Shown: piece after piece, positions 9,077-18,183 of the stretch
How the letters are laid out: each line of letters opens with the position of its first letter
Numbering within the stretch: position 1 is the stretch's first letter
NCBI RefSeq assembly: GCF_004827385.1
Contig: NZ_SRXN01000001.1
Location: 248,001-312,000, forward strand
Source of the DNA: Ensifer sp. MPMI2T
Lineage (GTDB): Bacteria; Pseudomonadota; Alphaproteobacteria; Rhizobiales; Rhizobiaceae
Length of the DNA: 64,000 nucleotides
Direction: 5' to 3'
Made by a program: the position numbers and the translations under genes
Notes under the pieces: model-generated
Told to the model about the DNA's origin: nothing
Database searches by the model: none
Seen by the model: only the letters and a program-made list of their open reading frames with translations

Positions 9077-10600
9077 ATGGTAGAATCCGAAGCGCAGGGG
9101 CGTCTGCCCGGCATACGTCCGGTCTCCGTTGTGGATATCGGTTCCAACTCCATTCGCCTTGTCGTCTACGAAGGGCTCAGCCGCGCTCCGGCGGTGCTTT
9201 TCAACGAAAAGGTGATGTGTGGTCTCGGCAAGGGCATCGATGCGACAGGCCGCATGGCGGATGAGAACGTCGAACGGGCGCTGAAGGCGCTTCAGCGCTT
9301 TCGCGCCCTGTCCGATCAGGCGCGTGCCACCACGATGTATGCGCTGGCGACGGCCGCTGCACGCGAAGCCTCCAACGGCCCGTCTTTCATCGAAAAGGCC
9401 GAAGCCATCCTGGGCTGCAAGGTGCGTATCCTCACCGGCGAGCAGGAAGCTCATTTCTCCGCCATGGGCATCGTCAGCGGCTATCACGATCCTGACGGGA
9501 TCGTCGGCGACCTTGGCGGTGGCTCGCTCGAGCTCGTCGATGTCGAGGGCAAGCGCATCGGCAAAGGCATAACGCTACCGCTCGGCGGTATCCGTCTCTT
9601 TGAACACAGCAACGGCTCCTTGTCCAAGGCGCGGACATGGGTCCGCAAGTTCATGAAGGAGGCAGCCGTTCTCAAGGGGGGCACGGGGCGCACGTTCTAC
9701 GCCGTCGGCGGTACGTGGCGATCGATTGCCAAGCTGCATATGGAGACGCGCAACTACCCGCTGCACATGATGCAGGGCTACGAAATTTCCTATGACGAGG
9801 CGATGTCTCTCCTGCCGGAGGTGATCGAGCCGAAGACCATCAAACCCTCCGCCTACGCGACAATATCCAAGAGCCGCCGCAGCCTGTTGCCCTATGGGGC
9901 CGTGACGATGCAGGAAGCGCTTACGATCATGAAGCCGGAGCGGATCTCTTTCTCCGCACTCGGCGTTCGCGAAGGCTATCTTTTCTCGCTGCTTTCCGAA
10001 GACGAACGCCTGCAGGACCCCTTGCTGACGGCCGCCGACGAGATCGCTATCCTGCGCGCCCGCTCGCCGGAACATGCCCGTGAACTCGCGGAATGGACCG
10101 GGCGCATGGTGCCGCACTTCGGCGTGGAGGAGACGGGAGAGGAGAGCAGATACCGGCAGGCCGCCTGCTTGCTCGCCGACATCAGTTGGCGGGCCCATCC
10201 GGATTATCGCGGTCTGCAGGCGCTCAACATCATCGCGCACTCGTCCTTTTCCGGCATCACGCATGCCGGCCGGGCCTATATCGCACTTGCGAACTATTAC
10301 CGTTTCGAAGGCCTTAGTGACAACGGTGCCACCGAGCCCCTCGCGGGAATCACGACGCCGCGCCTGCTTGAACTCGCCAAACTTTTGGGCGGCCTGCTGC
10401 GCGTCGCCTATCTTTTCTCGGCATCCATGCCGGGCGTCACCCGTCATCTCGGCTTGCGGCGATCGCCGCGCCCGGAAGTCGATCTCGAATTCATCGTGCC
10501 GGCGGCCTATTGCGCTTTTGAGGGCGAGCGCCTGGACGGTCGTCTTCAGCAGCTCAGCAAGCTGACGGGCAAGACTCTCGCCTTCCATTTCGAGAGCTGA
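9077..10600 (+). CDS. ppx: Exopolyphosphatase (Ppx/GppA family)
   Basis: 507 residues from the ATG 11 bases after the ppk stop; a TTG at 9053, inside the end of ppk and preceded by GGAAAAG, is a possible alternative start. The fold is the actin/Hsp70-like ASKHA ATPase fold: phosphate-1 loop VVDIGSNSIRLVVYE and phosphate-2 loop GIVGDLGGGSLELVDV, with a C-terminal helical HD-like region (~320-500) that is typical of rhizobial Ppx. It removes terminal phosphates from polyphosphate or hydrolyses pppGpp; which activity dominates cannot be told from sequence. A hairpin with a short T-run follows, shared with the convergent gene. Confidence 0.93.
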   Translation: MVESEAQGRLPGIRPVSVVDIGSNSIRLVVYEGLSRAPAVLFNEKVMCGLGKGIDATGRMADENVERALKALQRFRALSDQARATTMYALATAAAREASNGPSFIEKAEAILGCKVRILTGEQEAHFSAMGIVSGYHDPDGIVGDLGGGSLELVDVEGKRIGKGITLPLGGIRLFEHSNGSLSKARTWVRKFMKEAAVLKGGTGRTFYAVGGTWRSIAKLHMETRNYPLHMMQGYEISYDEAMSLLPEVIEPKTIKPSAYATISKSRRSLLPYGAVTMQEALTIMKPERISFSALGVREGYLFSLLSEDERLQDPLLTAADEIAILRARSPEHARELAEWTGRMVPHFGVEETGEESRYRQAACLLADISWRAHPDYRGLQALNIIAHSSFSGITHAGRAYIALANYYRFEGLSDNGATEPLAGITTPRLLELAKLLGGLLRVAYLFSASMPGVTRHLGLRRSPRPEVDLEFIVPAAYCAFEGERLDGRLQQLSKLTGKTLAFHFES

Positions 10601-10630
10601 TTGGGTTACTCGCGGTTCGACTGTGAAGAG

Positions 10631-10660
10631 GCGGCTGCGCGTCGGGCGCACAGCCGCTTT
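10631..10660. terminator. Hairpin between convergent ppx and phytase-like gene
   Basis: GCGGCTG (10631-10637) pairs with CAGCCGC (10651-10657) and is extended inwards by GC-rich bases; three T residues follow on the plus strand. It sits in the 64-base gap between two convergent genes, where a bidirectional terminator is expected. Confidence 0.6.
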
Positions 10661-10664
10661 CGGT

Positions 10665-12023
10665 TTACTCGGCCTTCAGGAATTCGCCGACTTCGAGCAG
10701 CACGAACTCATTGTCGTCCGCCTTGTCGATGGCGCGGCCGGCGGAGAAGGGCAGGTTGTTGTCGTTGCCGACCACGATATGCGTGTCGTCAACGCGATCG
10801 ACGTTCTCGATGGTGACGAACGGCATGTCGTAGTAACCGTCACCGCCGCCCTGGCGCTTCCTGTTTTCCGGATCGGCAATCTTGAGGAGGTCGATGTAAC
10901 CGATCTTGCGCACGGCCTTGCCGGCATTTTCGTCGGTCATCTCGATCTTGTAGACGCGCTTGAGCTTGGAGCCGACTGCGAAGCAATCAGGCTTCGGATC
11001 CTTCGGATCCACGCATGCCTTGTCAACCGTGCCGGCTCCGTTGTCGCGCTCGATCACCAGCGCGGTCTTCTCGTCGAGCATGTTGAAGTCGCCGATCGCC
11101 TCGCCGCCTTCGGCGAGCGGATAGAGCCAGTTGCGGCCCGTCCAGGCTTTGCTCGCGACATCGCGTTCGATGATTCGGAGCGCCGGTCGGCCGTCTGCCT
11201 GCTCAACCGATTCATTGTCGATCCAGATCGGCCCTTCGAGCAGGCCATAGAGCTTGCTGCCGTCCTTGGACATCGCCATGCCCTCATAGCCGCCGGAACG
11301 CTTCAGGTTGAAGGCCGGCATTTTCTTGGAGGGGTCCGCCTGCAGCGTCAGTGTGGGATTGTCAGGCGACATGACCGGCTTGCCGTCGACAACGGTCGGA
11401 ACGACATCGGTCAGTTTGCCGGCCGTGTCGAATTTCAGGATGTAGGGACCGAACTCTTCACCGACCCAGAAGCCGTCGGCGACCGGCTGGATCGATTCCA
11501 CGTCGAAATCGGCGCCCGTGAGATAGCGGTTGGCGGAGCCTTCCATGACGATCGGGAACGGTGCTTTGCGGTCCGGATCGGACAGGAAGACCGTTTGCAG
11601 CGCTTCGACCTTGCCGGCCTCCCAGTCGATCTTGAGATGGTGAAGCATCAGCATCGCGTCGGTCGAGTTCAGTTTGTTGCCAAATCCATTATCGGAAAGG
11701 CTCCAGAATGTACCATCCGGCATCGTCTTGATCCCGGAAAAGCCCTGCATCGGCTGGCCGTTGAAAGGCAGCGACAATCCGGTCGGGCGAACGCCGTCCT
11801 TGCCGGGCACGCTGGCGAGTTCCACGGCACGCTTCCGGTCTGCCGTCGTGAATTTCCCGGAGGTCTTGAGATAATCAGCCGCGTCAGCCGGTGCCGCGAT
11901 GATCGTGTTGGCCGGCAGGATAGCATGCGCCTTCAGCGTCGCCGGAAAGACCTTGTCCTCGGCAAGCGCCGTCGTTGTCATCACAAGGGCCAGCGCCGCG
12001 GAGGCGAAGAATGCTTTCGTCAT
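10665..12023 (-). CDS. Exported esterase-like phytase-family protein
   Basis: 452 residues from the ATG preceded closely by AGGGTGA; a GTG three codons upstream is an alternative. A clear signal peptide (MTKAFFASAALALVMTTTAL, cleavage after ALA) places it in the periplasm or outside. The rest matches the PF13449 'esterase-like activity of phytase' beta-propeller family, with FSGIKTMPDGTFWSLSDNGF near the start of the domain and EEFGPYILKFD, YEGMAMSKDGSKLYGLLEG and KRVYKIEM as further blades. The substrate is not established for this family; a role in organic phosphate use would fit the nearby polyphosphate genes but is only a guess. Confidence 0.85.
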   Translation of the reverse strand: MTKAFFASAALALVMTTTALAEDKVFPATLKAHAILPANTIIAAPADAADYLKTSGKFTTADRKRAVELASVPGKDGVRPTGLSLPFNGQPMQGFSGIKTMPDGTFWSLSDNGFGNKLNSTDAMLMLHHLKIDWEAGKVEALQTVFLSDPDRKAPFPIVMEGSANRYLTGADFDVESIQPVADGFWVGEEFGPYILKFDTAGKLTDVVPTVVDGKPVMSPDNPTLTLQADPSKKMPAFNLKRSGGYEGMAMSKDGSKLYGLLEGPIWIDNESVEQADGRPALRIIERDVASKAWTGRNWLYPLAEGGEAIGDFNMLDEKTALVIERDNGAGTVDKACVDPKDPKPDCFAVGSKLKRVYKIEMTDENAGKAVRKIGYIDLLKIADPENRKRQGGGDGYYDMPFVTIENVDRVDDTHIVVGNDNNLPFSAGRAIDKADDNEFVLLEVGEFLKAE

Positions 12024-12210
12024 AAAGTTCACCCTGGGTTGGAGGTCTGAGACCGGTCCCCGATAGGCGTCTTTGATGACGGTTGATTGATACTTGTTTT
12101 ACAACCGCGTGAAGCTTTGGTGACATTCGATACCTTGCTCGAACGTTCAAGATCTGCCGTCCCTTCGGGCGTTAATATTGCCGGGAAGAATGCGGAGATA
12201 ATTGGTCACG

Positions 12211-12618
12211 ATGTTCGAGACGAAATTTGCAATCGTCCTCAGGGACGACCTCGCCATGTGGCAGAAGCTGAATGTCACGGCCTTCCTTGCCACCGGCATA
12301 GTCGGGCAGAAGCCGGAGATTATCGGGGAGGCGTATCGTGATGCCGCCGGCAATCTTTACAACGCATTAAGCATCCAGCCGATCATCGTCCTGTCGGCAG
12401 GCGCCGTCACGCTCGGCGATATCCAGCGGCGGGCTTTGGCGAAAGATGTTCGCACGTCCATCTATGTCGACGAAATGTTCTCGACCGGTCACGACGCCGC
12501 CAACCGAGAGATCTTCTCCAAGTCGGCACCCGACAATGCAAAGGTCGCCGGCATTGCGATCCATGCGGAGAAAAAGCTCGTCGACAAGATTACGAAGGGG
12601 GCAAAGCTGCATGGCTAA
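12211..12618 (+). CDS. DUF2000 family protein
   Basis: 135 residues from MFETKFAIV; a TTG at 12202 has a GGAG four bases upstream and could be used instead, adding three residues. The sequence matches the DUF2000 family (PF09391): KFAIVLRDDLAMWQKLNVTAFL at the N terminus, a central NALSIQPIIVLSA and the C-terminal VAGIAIHAEKKLVDKI. No catalytic function is established for this family, whose fold resembles peptidyl-tRNA hydrolase 2. No signal peptide or membrane segment. It is a single-gene unit, divergent from the phytase-like gene, and ends directly at a RIME-like repeat. Confidence 0.8.
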   Translation: MFETKFAIVLRDDLAMWQKLNVTAFLATGIVGQKPEIIGEAYRDAAGNLYNALSIQPIIVLSAGAVTLGDIQRRALAKDVRTSIYVDEMFSTGHDAANREIFSKSAPDNAKVAGIAIHAEKKLVDKITKGAKLHG

Positions 12619-12720
12619 TGCATGTCGCCCGAAAGTGTGCAGCGGTTTCGGGACAACGACATGCATGCAAACAAAGGCTTAAAGCGCGTCGCCTGGCCCC
12701 TATTGAACGCGACGCGCTTT
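12619..12720. repeat. RIME-like palindromic intergenic element
   Basis: Two consecutive inverted repeats: GCATGTCG-CCCGAAA (from 12620) with TTTCGGG-ACAA-CGACATGC (to 12664), then AAAGCGCGTCGC (12681-12692) with GCGACGCGCTTT (12709-12720), a perfect 12-bp stem with a 16-base loop. I recognise this arrangement as the kind of Rhizobium-specific intergenic mosaic element scattered in Sinorhizobium genomes. The right arm lies inside the 3' end of the convergent adenylate cyclase gene. Confidence 0.75.
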
Positions 12721-13755
12721 AGAACCGACAGGCAACTTCGACGCGCCGTGAAAGAGGCTGGCCGCGCGAAGGGAGGACACGCCAAGCTTTTGGCCGCGGC
12801 CCTTGACCTCATGTTCGCCGAGATCCTCGCTTCTGAAGGAGGCTGGCAGGCGCATGCGCCGCAGGAGATCGGCGGAAATCAGGATCTGCCGATCTAGCGT
12901 CCGGCAAAGACCTTCGAGGCGCGCCGTCGTGTTCACCGTGTCGCCGAAATAGGTGATCTTGTGTCTGTCGACGCCGATCTCGGCGGCAACGATTGTTCCG
13001 CCGTGCAATGCGGCGCGAAGGCGAGGGACCTCGCCGTAATCCTTGCGCCAGCGGTGGGCATCCATCTCGATCCGGTCGAGAATATCGAAGGCGCAGCGAA
13101 TGCAGGCGGCGTCGGCGATGGCACGATCGAAGGGCCAGGTGATGACCGCTGCGTCGCCGACATAGTCATCGATGGAACCGCCGTAGCGTAAGACCGGATC
13201 GGCCATGGTTGCGAACAGTCTCCCGAGGTATTCCTGGGTGCGCAGATCGCCGAAGCGCTCGGCGAAGGATGTGGAGCCTGCGAGGTCGATAAAGAGGAAC
13301 ACGCGCTCCTCCTGCACCGGCTTGCGGTAGCGTCCGGTCAAGAGGCTCAGGAAAACGTCGCGGCCGAGCAGTTCGCGCACTCTGAGGACAAAGATGATCG
13401 GGCCTGAGATCGCAAGTGCGATGAGGAGTACGTTGAGCGAAGGGATCATCTCGCCGGGATGGCCCACCAGGCGCAGAAGCGACCCCGCGATTGCAAAGCC
13501 CGCATAGACGAGCGCGAAATAGACGGCGATGGAAGACAGCAAAAAGCCTGGCGTCGAGAGGCTGTGAATCTTTCTGTAGAGGCGCCGGAAGATGATCCGC
13601 CGTTCGAAGGCAAGGATCGGCATGCAGACGAACAGCGCGTAGGTTGCGCCAATCAGCCCGCCGTCGCCGTAAACCAACCAGGCATAGGCTACGCCGCTGC
13701 CCGCGACGACGAGCAGCAACAGGATGAACTCAAGCGTGGAAAATCTCCAGCGCAT
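12700..13755 (-). CDS. Membrane-anchored class III adenylate/guanylate cyclase
   Basis: 351 residues from the ATG at 13755 (MRWRFSTLEFILLLL); the frame continues to a TTG at 13839 but that extension is charged and unlike the family. Four hydrophobic segments occupy ~residues 8-150, followed by a cytosolic cyclase catalytic domain (~165-320). Seen: the metal-binding Asp in FLFIDLAGSTSF, the second metal Asp in DDYVGDAAVI, and the transition-state Asn and Arg in GDTVNTTARLE. It should make cAMP (or cGMP) from a nucleotide triphosphate in response to a membrane signal. Sinorhizobia carry many such cyclases. The last six codons (KARRVQ) and the stop are formed by the adjacent RIME-like repeat. 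Confidence 0.85.
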   Translation of the reverse strand: MRWRFSTLEFILLLLVVAGSGVAYAWLVYGDGGLIGATYALFVCMPILAFERRIIFRRLYRKIHSLSTPGFLLSSIAVYFALVYAGFAIAGSLLRLVGHPGEMIPSLNVLLIALAISGPIIFVLRVRELLGRDVFLSLLTGRYRKPVQEERVFLFIDLAGSTSFAERFGDLRTQEYLGRLFATMADPVLRYGGSIDDYVGDAAVITWPFDRAIADAACIRCAFDILDRIEMDAHRWRKDYGEVPRLRAALHGGTIVAAEIGVDRHKITYFGDTVNTTARLEGLCRTLDRQILISADLLRRMRLPASFRSEDLGEHEVKGRGQKLGVSSLRAASLFHGASKLPVGSKARRVQ

Positions 13756-13922
13756 GCGCGGAAGCTCCGGAACCGGAAAACATATAGGACAATTGCGGAT
13801 CGGACGGCGATCCGCAACGCGTTCAGATAGCTCGTCCAATGCCGTTCAGCCTGGATCAGCCTCTTGATGCGTCCTGGCTATTGCTGGATTCAGGCGGAAA
13901 GTTGTTTTCTCGCCTGCGGCAT

Positions 13923-15074
13923 TCAACCGCGGATTTCCATTGCCTCGATCCGCTTGCCGACGAAGCGCAGTGCGACTTCTCCGTTGATGAGCTTCAGGGC
14001 CATTTCACCAAAAAGCTCCCGGCGCCAGCCCCTGAGCGCGTCCACATCGGCTTTTTCGCCTTCGGCTGCGATCCGGTCGAGGTCGTCGCTGTTGGCGATG
14101 ATCTTGGCAGCGACACCTTCCTTTTCGGCGATGAGCTTCAGGAGCACCTTCAGCATTTCGCCCGCTGCCGCAGCACCCTCGGGCGCATGGTTCTGGCGCG
14201 GCAGGCGCGGCAGTTCCGCCTTCGGGATCGCAAGCGCTTCGTTCACGGCCTCGACGACGGCTGTACCTGCGTTGGAACGTTCCCACCCCTTGGGAATGGT
14301 TCTGAGCCGACCCAACGCTTCGGCATCCTTGGGCTGCTGTTGGGCGATCTCGTAAATCGCATCGTCCTTGAGTATCCGTCCGCGCGGGACGTTGCGCGTG
14401 CGTGCCTCGCGCTCGCGCCAAGCCGCGACCTTCTGCAGGACCGCGAGCTCGATCGGCTTCTTGACACGCATCTTTAGCCGCTGCCAGGCGTTGTCCGGGT
14501 GCAGGTCGTAGGTCTCCCGGTTCTCGAGGATCGCCATCTCTTCGGCCAACCAGGACGACCGCCCCTCGCGGGCGAGTTCTGCAGTCAGATACTGGTAGAT
14601 CTCCCTCAGATGAGTAACGTCGGCGAGCGCGTAGTCGAGCTGCTTGTCCGTCAGCGGTCGGCGACTCCAATCGGTAAAGCGCGAAGACTTGTCGATCTGT
14701 TCGTTCTTGATGCGGTTGACCAGTTGGTCGTAGGAAACGCTGTCGCCGAACCCGCAGACCATCGCCGCGACTTGCGTGTCGAAGAGCGGATGCGGAATAA
14801 GGTTGCCGAGATGATGGATAATCTCGATGTCCTGGCGCGCGGCGTGAAAAACCTTGACGACGTCCGGATTGCCCATCAGCGTAAAGAACGGCGCAAGATC
14901 GATGCCGGGCGCCATCGGGTCCACGATCACTGCCAGCTCAGGGCTTGCCATCTGGATCAGGCAAAGTTCCGGCCAGAACGTTGTTTCGCGCAGGAATTCT
15001 GTATCGATCGTAATAAAGCTTGATTGAGCCAGCCGTTTGCAGGCGGCCTCTAGATCTACTGTGGTTTGGATCAT
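13923..15074 (-). CDS. rnd: Ribonuclease D
   Basis: 383 residues, the usual length. RNase D trims the 3' ends of tRNA precursors. The DEDDy exonuclease domain is intact: ExoI with Asp and Glu in FITIDTEF, ExoII with Asp in FHAARQDIE, and ExoIII with Tyr and Asp in LDYALADVTHL. The HRDC nucleic-acid-binding domain follows at ~210-290 (REREARTRNVPRGRILKDD). No strong ribosome-binding site precedes the ATG. Monocistronic as far as visible; the upstream gene on the same strand starts 80 bases away. Confidence 0.94.
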   Translation of the reverse strand: MIQTTVDLEAACKRLAQSSFITIDTEFLRETTFWPELCLIQMASPELAVIVDPMAPGIDLAPFFTLMGNPDVVKVFHAARQDIEIIHHLGNLIPHPLFDTQVAAMVCGFGDSVSYDQLVNRIKNEQIDKSSRFTDWSRRPLTDKQLDYALADVTHLREIYQYLTAELAREGRSSWLAEEMAILENRETYDLHPDNAWQRLKMRVKKPIELAVLQKVAAWREREARTRNVPRGRILKDDAIYEIAQQQPKDAEALGRLRTIPKGWERSNAGTAVVEAVNEALAIPKAELPRLPRQNHAPEGAAAAGEMLKVLLKLIAEKEGVAAKIIANSDDLDRIAAEGEKADVDALRGWRRELFGEMALKLINGEVALRFVGKRIEAMEIRG

Positions 15075-15153
15075 CGGGTTTTAATCACTGTGGCAAAAAT
15101 GCGGCTTGCCCACTCCGTGTATCGTTTCGCGGCTGCTGTCACAATCGAAATTG

Positions 15154-16551
15154 TCAGACCACCTTGAAATAACTGGTCATCCCGGTCTTTTGATGTTCGA
15201 TAATGTGGCAATGGATCACCCAGTCGCCGGGGTTGTCCGCAACCAGCGCCACTTCCGCCTGTTCGTCCGGCAGGAGCAGGATAGTATCCGTCGGCGGCGG
15301 CAGGAAGGTCCGCTTGTTGGAATTCAGAATGCGGAAGCTCAGGCCGTGCAGGTGGATCGGGTGCGCGTGCGGCGTGCGATTGGAAATCTGCAAGATGTAG
15401 CTCTCGCCGAGCTTCAATTCCTCGATCGGCGCGATCGGATCCGGCGTATCTCCGGGCCATGGAACCTTGTTGATCGCCCAGAACGTGTAGCCGAGCGAGC
15501 CGCAGATCGAGGGCGTCGCCTTGTGCTCGGCCGTTGCCGTCAGTTCGATCGGAATCCGTTTGGCGGTCGAGAGGTCGGCTTCCGCGATCGGATTGGCGGC
15601 CAGCGGAGCGATGTCGCGCAGATCACGCTTCAGCGAGGCTCCCACCGCCCGAAGCGTCGCAATGGTCCAAGGATGCGAGCCGCGGTAGTTGCCGAGCGTC
15701 GCTATCTGGCCCTCGCTCTCCGGCATCTGGACGACGATATCCAGGCGCTGCCCGGGGCCTAAGGCGAGGCGATCGAGCGGGAAGGGTACTCCGACCGGAT
15801 TGCCGTCCAGGGCGATCACATTCGCGGCAGCGCCTTCGAGTGCCACCGTGTAAATGCGCGTTACGTCGGTGGCGGCAATCCTCACGCGGACGAGGCCGCC
15901 GGCGGGTGCGTCGAACACCGGCTCCTGCTGCCAGTTCGTCGTCCTGACCGTGCCATAGGTGCCGCCGCGCGCCGCATCGCGAGGCTTGAACGGGTCGATG
16001 AATATGCCTCCGCTCCCCAGACGCCAATCACGCAGGTTAAGGACGATTTCGGCGTCGAAGGCCGGGTCATCAGGGTTCTCGACGACGATCACGCCCGCAA
16101 GCCCCCGTCCGATCTGCGTCAGCGTGTTGCAATGCGGGTGGTACCAGAAGGTACCGGCATCGGGTGGTGTGAAGACATAGTGGAAACTGTCGCCGGGATA
16201 GACGTAGGGCTGAGTGATTTCCGGCACGCCATCCATAGCATTGGCGATCCTCAAGCCGTGCCAATGGATCGTGGTTGGTTCGTCCAGCCGGTTCACCAGT
16301 CTCGCCGCATAGGCCTCGCCTTTGCGCATTCTCAAAACCGGAGGCATGCTGGTGTGAGGGGCATCGCCAAGGCCGTAGGTCATGATTTTGGGGGTCACGC
16401 CGCCCGCCGTAATCCTCGCATCCGCGATTTGCGCCGTCAGGACCTGCGGATCGGGAGAGGCGCCGGCACGCGCGGCAACGCCCAGCGCGAATGCGCCTCC
16501 AAGCGCGGCCGAGCCCTGGAGAAACGTGCGGCGGTTGAACATCGGCATCAT
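15154..16551 (-). CDS. Tat-exported multicopper oxidase
   Basis: 465 residues; the first ATG follows GGGACGTC, with a second ATG directly after it. The N terminus carries a twin-arginine signal, NRRTFLQGSAALGGAFALG, so it should be folded and loaded with copper in the cytosol and exported to the periplasm. All four copper-binding motifs are present: HWHG, WYHPH, HPIHLHGLSF and the C-terminal HCHIIEHQKTGM containing the type-1 Cys-less loop His residues, the type-2/3 cluster HCH and the axial Met. Such laccase-like enzymes (CumA/CueO type) oxidise phenolics, Mn(II) or Cu(I). There is no methionine-rich insert of the CueO kind, so copper tolerance is less likely than a laccase-like role; this is inference. 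Confidence 0.9.
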   Translation of the reverse strand: MMPMFNRRTFLQGSAALGGAFALGVAARAGASPDPQVLTAQIADARITAGGVTPKIMTYGLGDAPHTSMPPVLRMRKGEAYAARLVNRLDEPTTIHWHGLRIANAMDGVPEITQPYVYPGDSFHYVFTPPDAGTFWYHPHCNTLTQIGRGLAGVIVVENPDDPAFDAEIVLNLRDWRLGSGGIFIDPFKPRDAARGGTYGTVRTTNWQQEPVFDAPAGGLVRVRIAATDVTRIYTVALEGAAANVIALDGNPVGVPFPLDRLALGPGQRLDIVVQMPESEGQIATLGNYRGSHPWTIATLRAVGASLKRDLRDIAPLAANPIAEADLSTAKRIPIELTATAEHKATPSICGSLGYTFWAINKVPWPGDTPDPIAPIEELKLGESYILQISNRTPHAHPIHLHGLSFRILNSNKRTFLPPPTDTILLLPDEQAEVALVADNPGDWVIHCHIIEHQKTGMTSYFKVV

Positions 16552-16649
16552 GACGTCCCGTGGTGCGGATAAGCGATCGGGCCGTTTCTAAACCTGATTT
16601 TCATAATCAGCAATTCACGCTGCCGGTCATCTTGCCGCAGATTGCCCTG

Positions 16650-17885
16650 TCAAGCGTCCTCTCGCTGCTGGCCGCCGGCGAGCTTGTTGAAGAAGGACGA
16701 GGTGCGCAGGAGATTGCGAAACGGCATCGCGCGCTCTTCCGTCGGAACCGGTGCGCGTGCCGTCATGCGCCGGAGCGTGTAGAGCATGAAGAGGGCGAGG
16801 ATCACCGCGGTATAGATGAAGAGCGCCTGCGGTCCGAAGAGGTCGAGCATGAAGGAGGCGAAGAGCGGGCCGATGATCGCGCCAAGCGACCAGAAGAACA
16901 GCATGCCGGCGGAGACCAGCGCATGCTGCCCCTCGGCCGCGTGGTCATTGGCATGTGCCGAACAGAGCGAGTAGAGCGGCATTGCGAAGGCGCCGAAGGC
17001 GAAGATGCCGGCGAAATTCAGCCACTCGTCGCTGCCCGCGCCGAAGGCGAGGAAAAGCCCTGCCAGAAGCGAGCCGAGCGTCGCGATCAGGATGATCAGC
17101 CGGCGGTCGATCTGATCCGAATAGTGCCCGAGCGGATATTGAAGCACCACGCCGCCGATGATGCCCGCGCTCATGAAGGTCGCGATTGCCGTGACCGACA
17201 GGCCAATGCTCTGGGCATAGATCGGCCCCAGCGAGCGGAAGGCAGCGTTGGTGAGGCCGACGACAATGCAGCCGACCGTCGCGAGCGGCGAGATGTTCCA
17301 CAGCGCCTTGACGTCGAAGCGAATCGCCTCCGGAGCGACAGGACTTGACCGGTCGGCAAAGGAAATCGGCACAAGCGAGAGCGTCAGCGCCATCGAGATG
17401 ATGGCGAAGAGCTCGAACCCGCCGATGCCGACACCCGGAATCACATATTGCGCGGCGGTGACGGAACCGAGGTCGACTAGGCGATAGATGGAAAGGGTGC
17501 GCGCCCGGTTGGCGTTGGTGACGCTGGCGTTCAGCCAGCTTTCAACGGTCGCAAAGAGGCTGGCGAAACAGATGCCTGCAAGAAGCCGCATCAGGAACCA
17601 GAACCAGGGGTCGATGAGCAGCACCATCGAGATGGCCGCTGCAGATGCGATCGCGGCCATCGCCGAGAAGGTGCGGATATGGCCGATTGCCCTGAGGATG
17701 CGGGTGACATAGACGCAGCCGATGGCAAAGCCGATATTATAGCCGGCGCCGACCAGCCCGATCAGCGAGGTCGAGAATCCCTCCTCGAGCGCCCGCAGCG
17801 AAATGAAGGTTCCCTGCAAACCGTTGCCGCCGATGAGAATGCCTGCAGTGACGAGAAGCGGGATGAGCGGGCGGATCTGGGACAT
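16650..17885 (-). CDS. MFS permease (YcaD/CynX-like)
   Basis: 411 residues from MSQIRPLIPLLVTAG, the likely start since the open frame upstream (to 18104) is arginine-rich and not membrane-like. About twelve hydrophobic segments can be counted, with a loop-2/3 motif region AGYNIGFAIGCVYVTRILR and a cytoplasmic loop after TM6 (~RSSPVAPEAIRFD). The pattern is that of the major facilitator superfamily; resemblance to the YcaD subgroup is my impression. The substrate cannot be deduced. Divergent from aspS, with about 300 bases in between that hold a TTGACA-like -35 hexamer near 18084 but no other recognisable element. Confidence 0.85.
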   Translation of the reverse strand: MSQIRPLIPLLVTAGILIGGNGLQGTFISLRALEEGFSTSLIGLVGAGYNIGFAIGCVYVTRILRAIGHIRTFSAMAAIASAAAISMVLLIDPWFWFLMRLLAGICFASLFATVESWLNASVTNANRARTLSIYRLVDLGSVTAAQYVIPGVGIGGFELFAIISMALTLSLVPISFADRSSPVAPEAIRFDVKALWNISPLATVGCIVVGLTNAAFRSLGPIYAQSIGLSVTAIATFMSAGIIGGVVLQYPLGHYSDQIDRRLIILIATLGSLLAGLFLAFGAGSDEWLNFAGIFAFGAFAMPLYSLCSAHANDHAAEGQHALVSAGMLFFWSLGAIIGPLFASFMLDLFGPQALFIYTAVILALFMLYTLRRMTARAPVPTEERAMPFRNLLRTSSFFNKLAGGQQREDA

Positions 17886-18183
17886 GAGGGCAGGAAGCAT
17901 CCGGATAACGGCCGCGACTCGAAAGGGAATGCTGGCCTGCTTCTTGTTTAGCGGTGGCCCACCGGCGGGGACAGTAGCGATTTGTGGCCTTTTTCTTTCT
18001 TTCTGGTCCACCTGCCCCGCAATGACAGTGATGACAGCAGCGCTGCTAGCTCGCCACTCTTCCCGCCGGAACAAGCCGCGGCCTTGACAAAACCGGCGCA
18101 TCATGCGCTTTTCCGCCCGATTTTGATCTTGCCGCGCCCGTCATGCGAGCCTGCGCGGTTTTCTGCAATTCCAGGATTAGACG

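Noticed and set aside
10623..12050. 475-codon plus-strand frame opposite the phytase-like gene
   Set aside because: The minus-strand product has a signal peptide and family motifs; the plus-strand product is a codon-bias shadow.
13756..13839. Longer N terminus of the adenylate cyclase from a TTG
   Set aside because: The extra 28 residues are not membrane-like and lack a ribosome-binding site; the ATG gives a normal membrane anchor.
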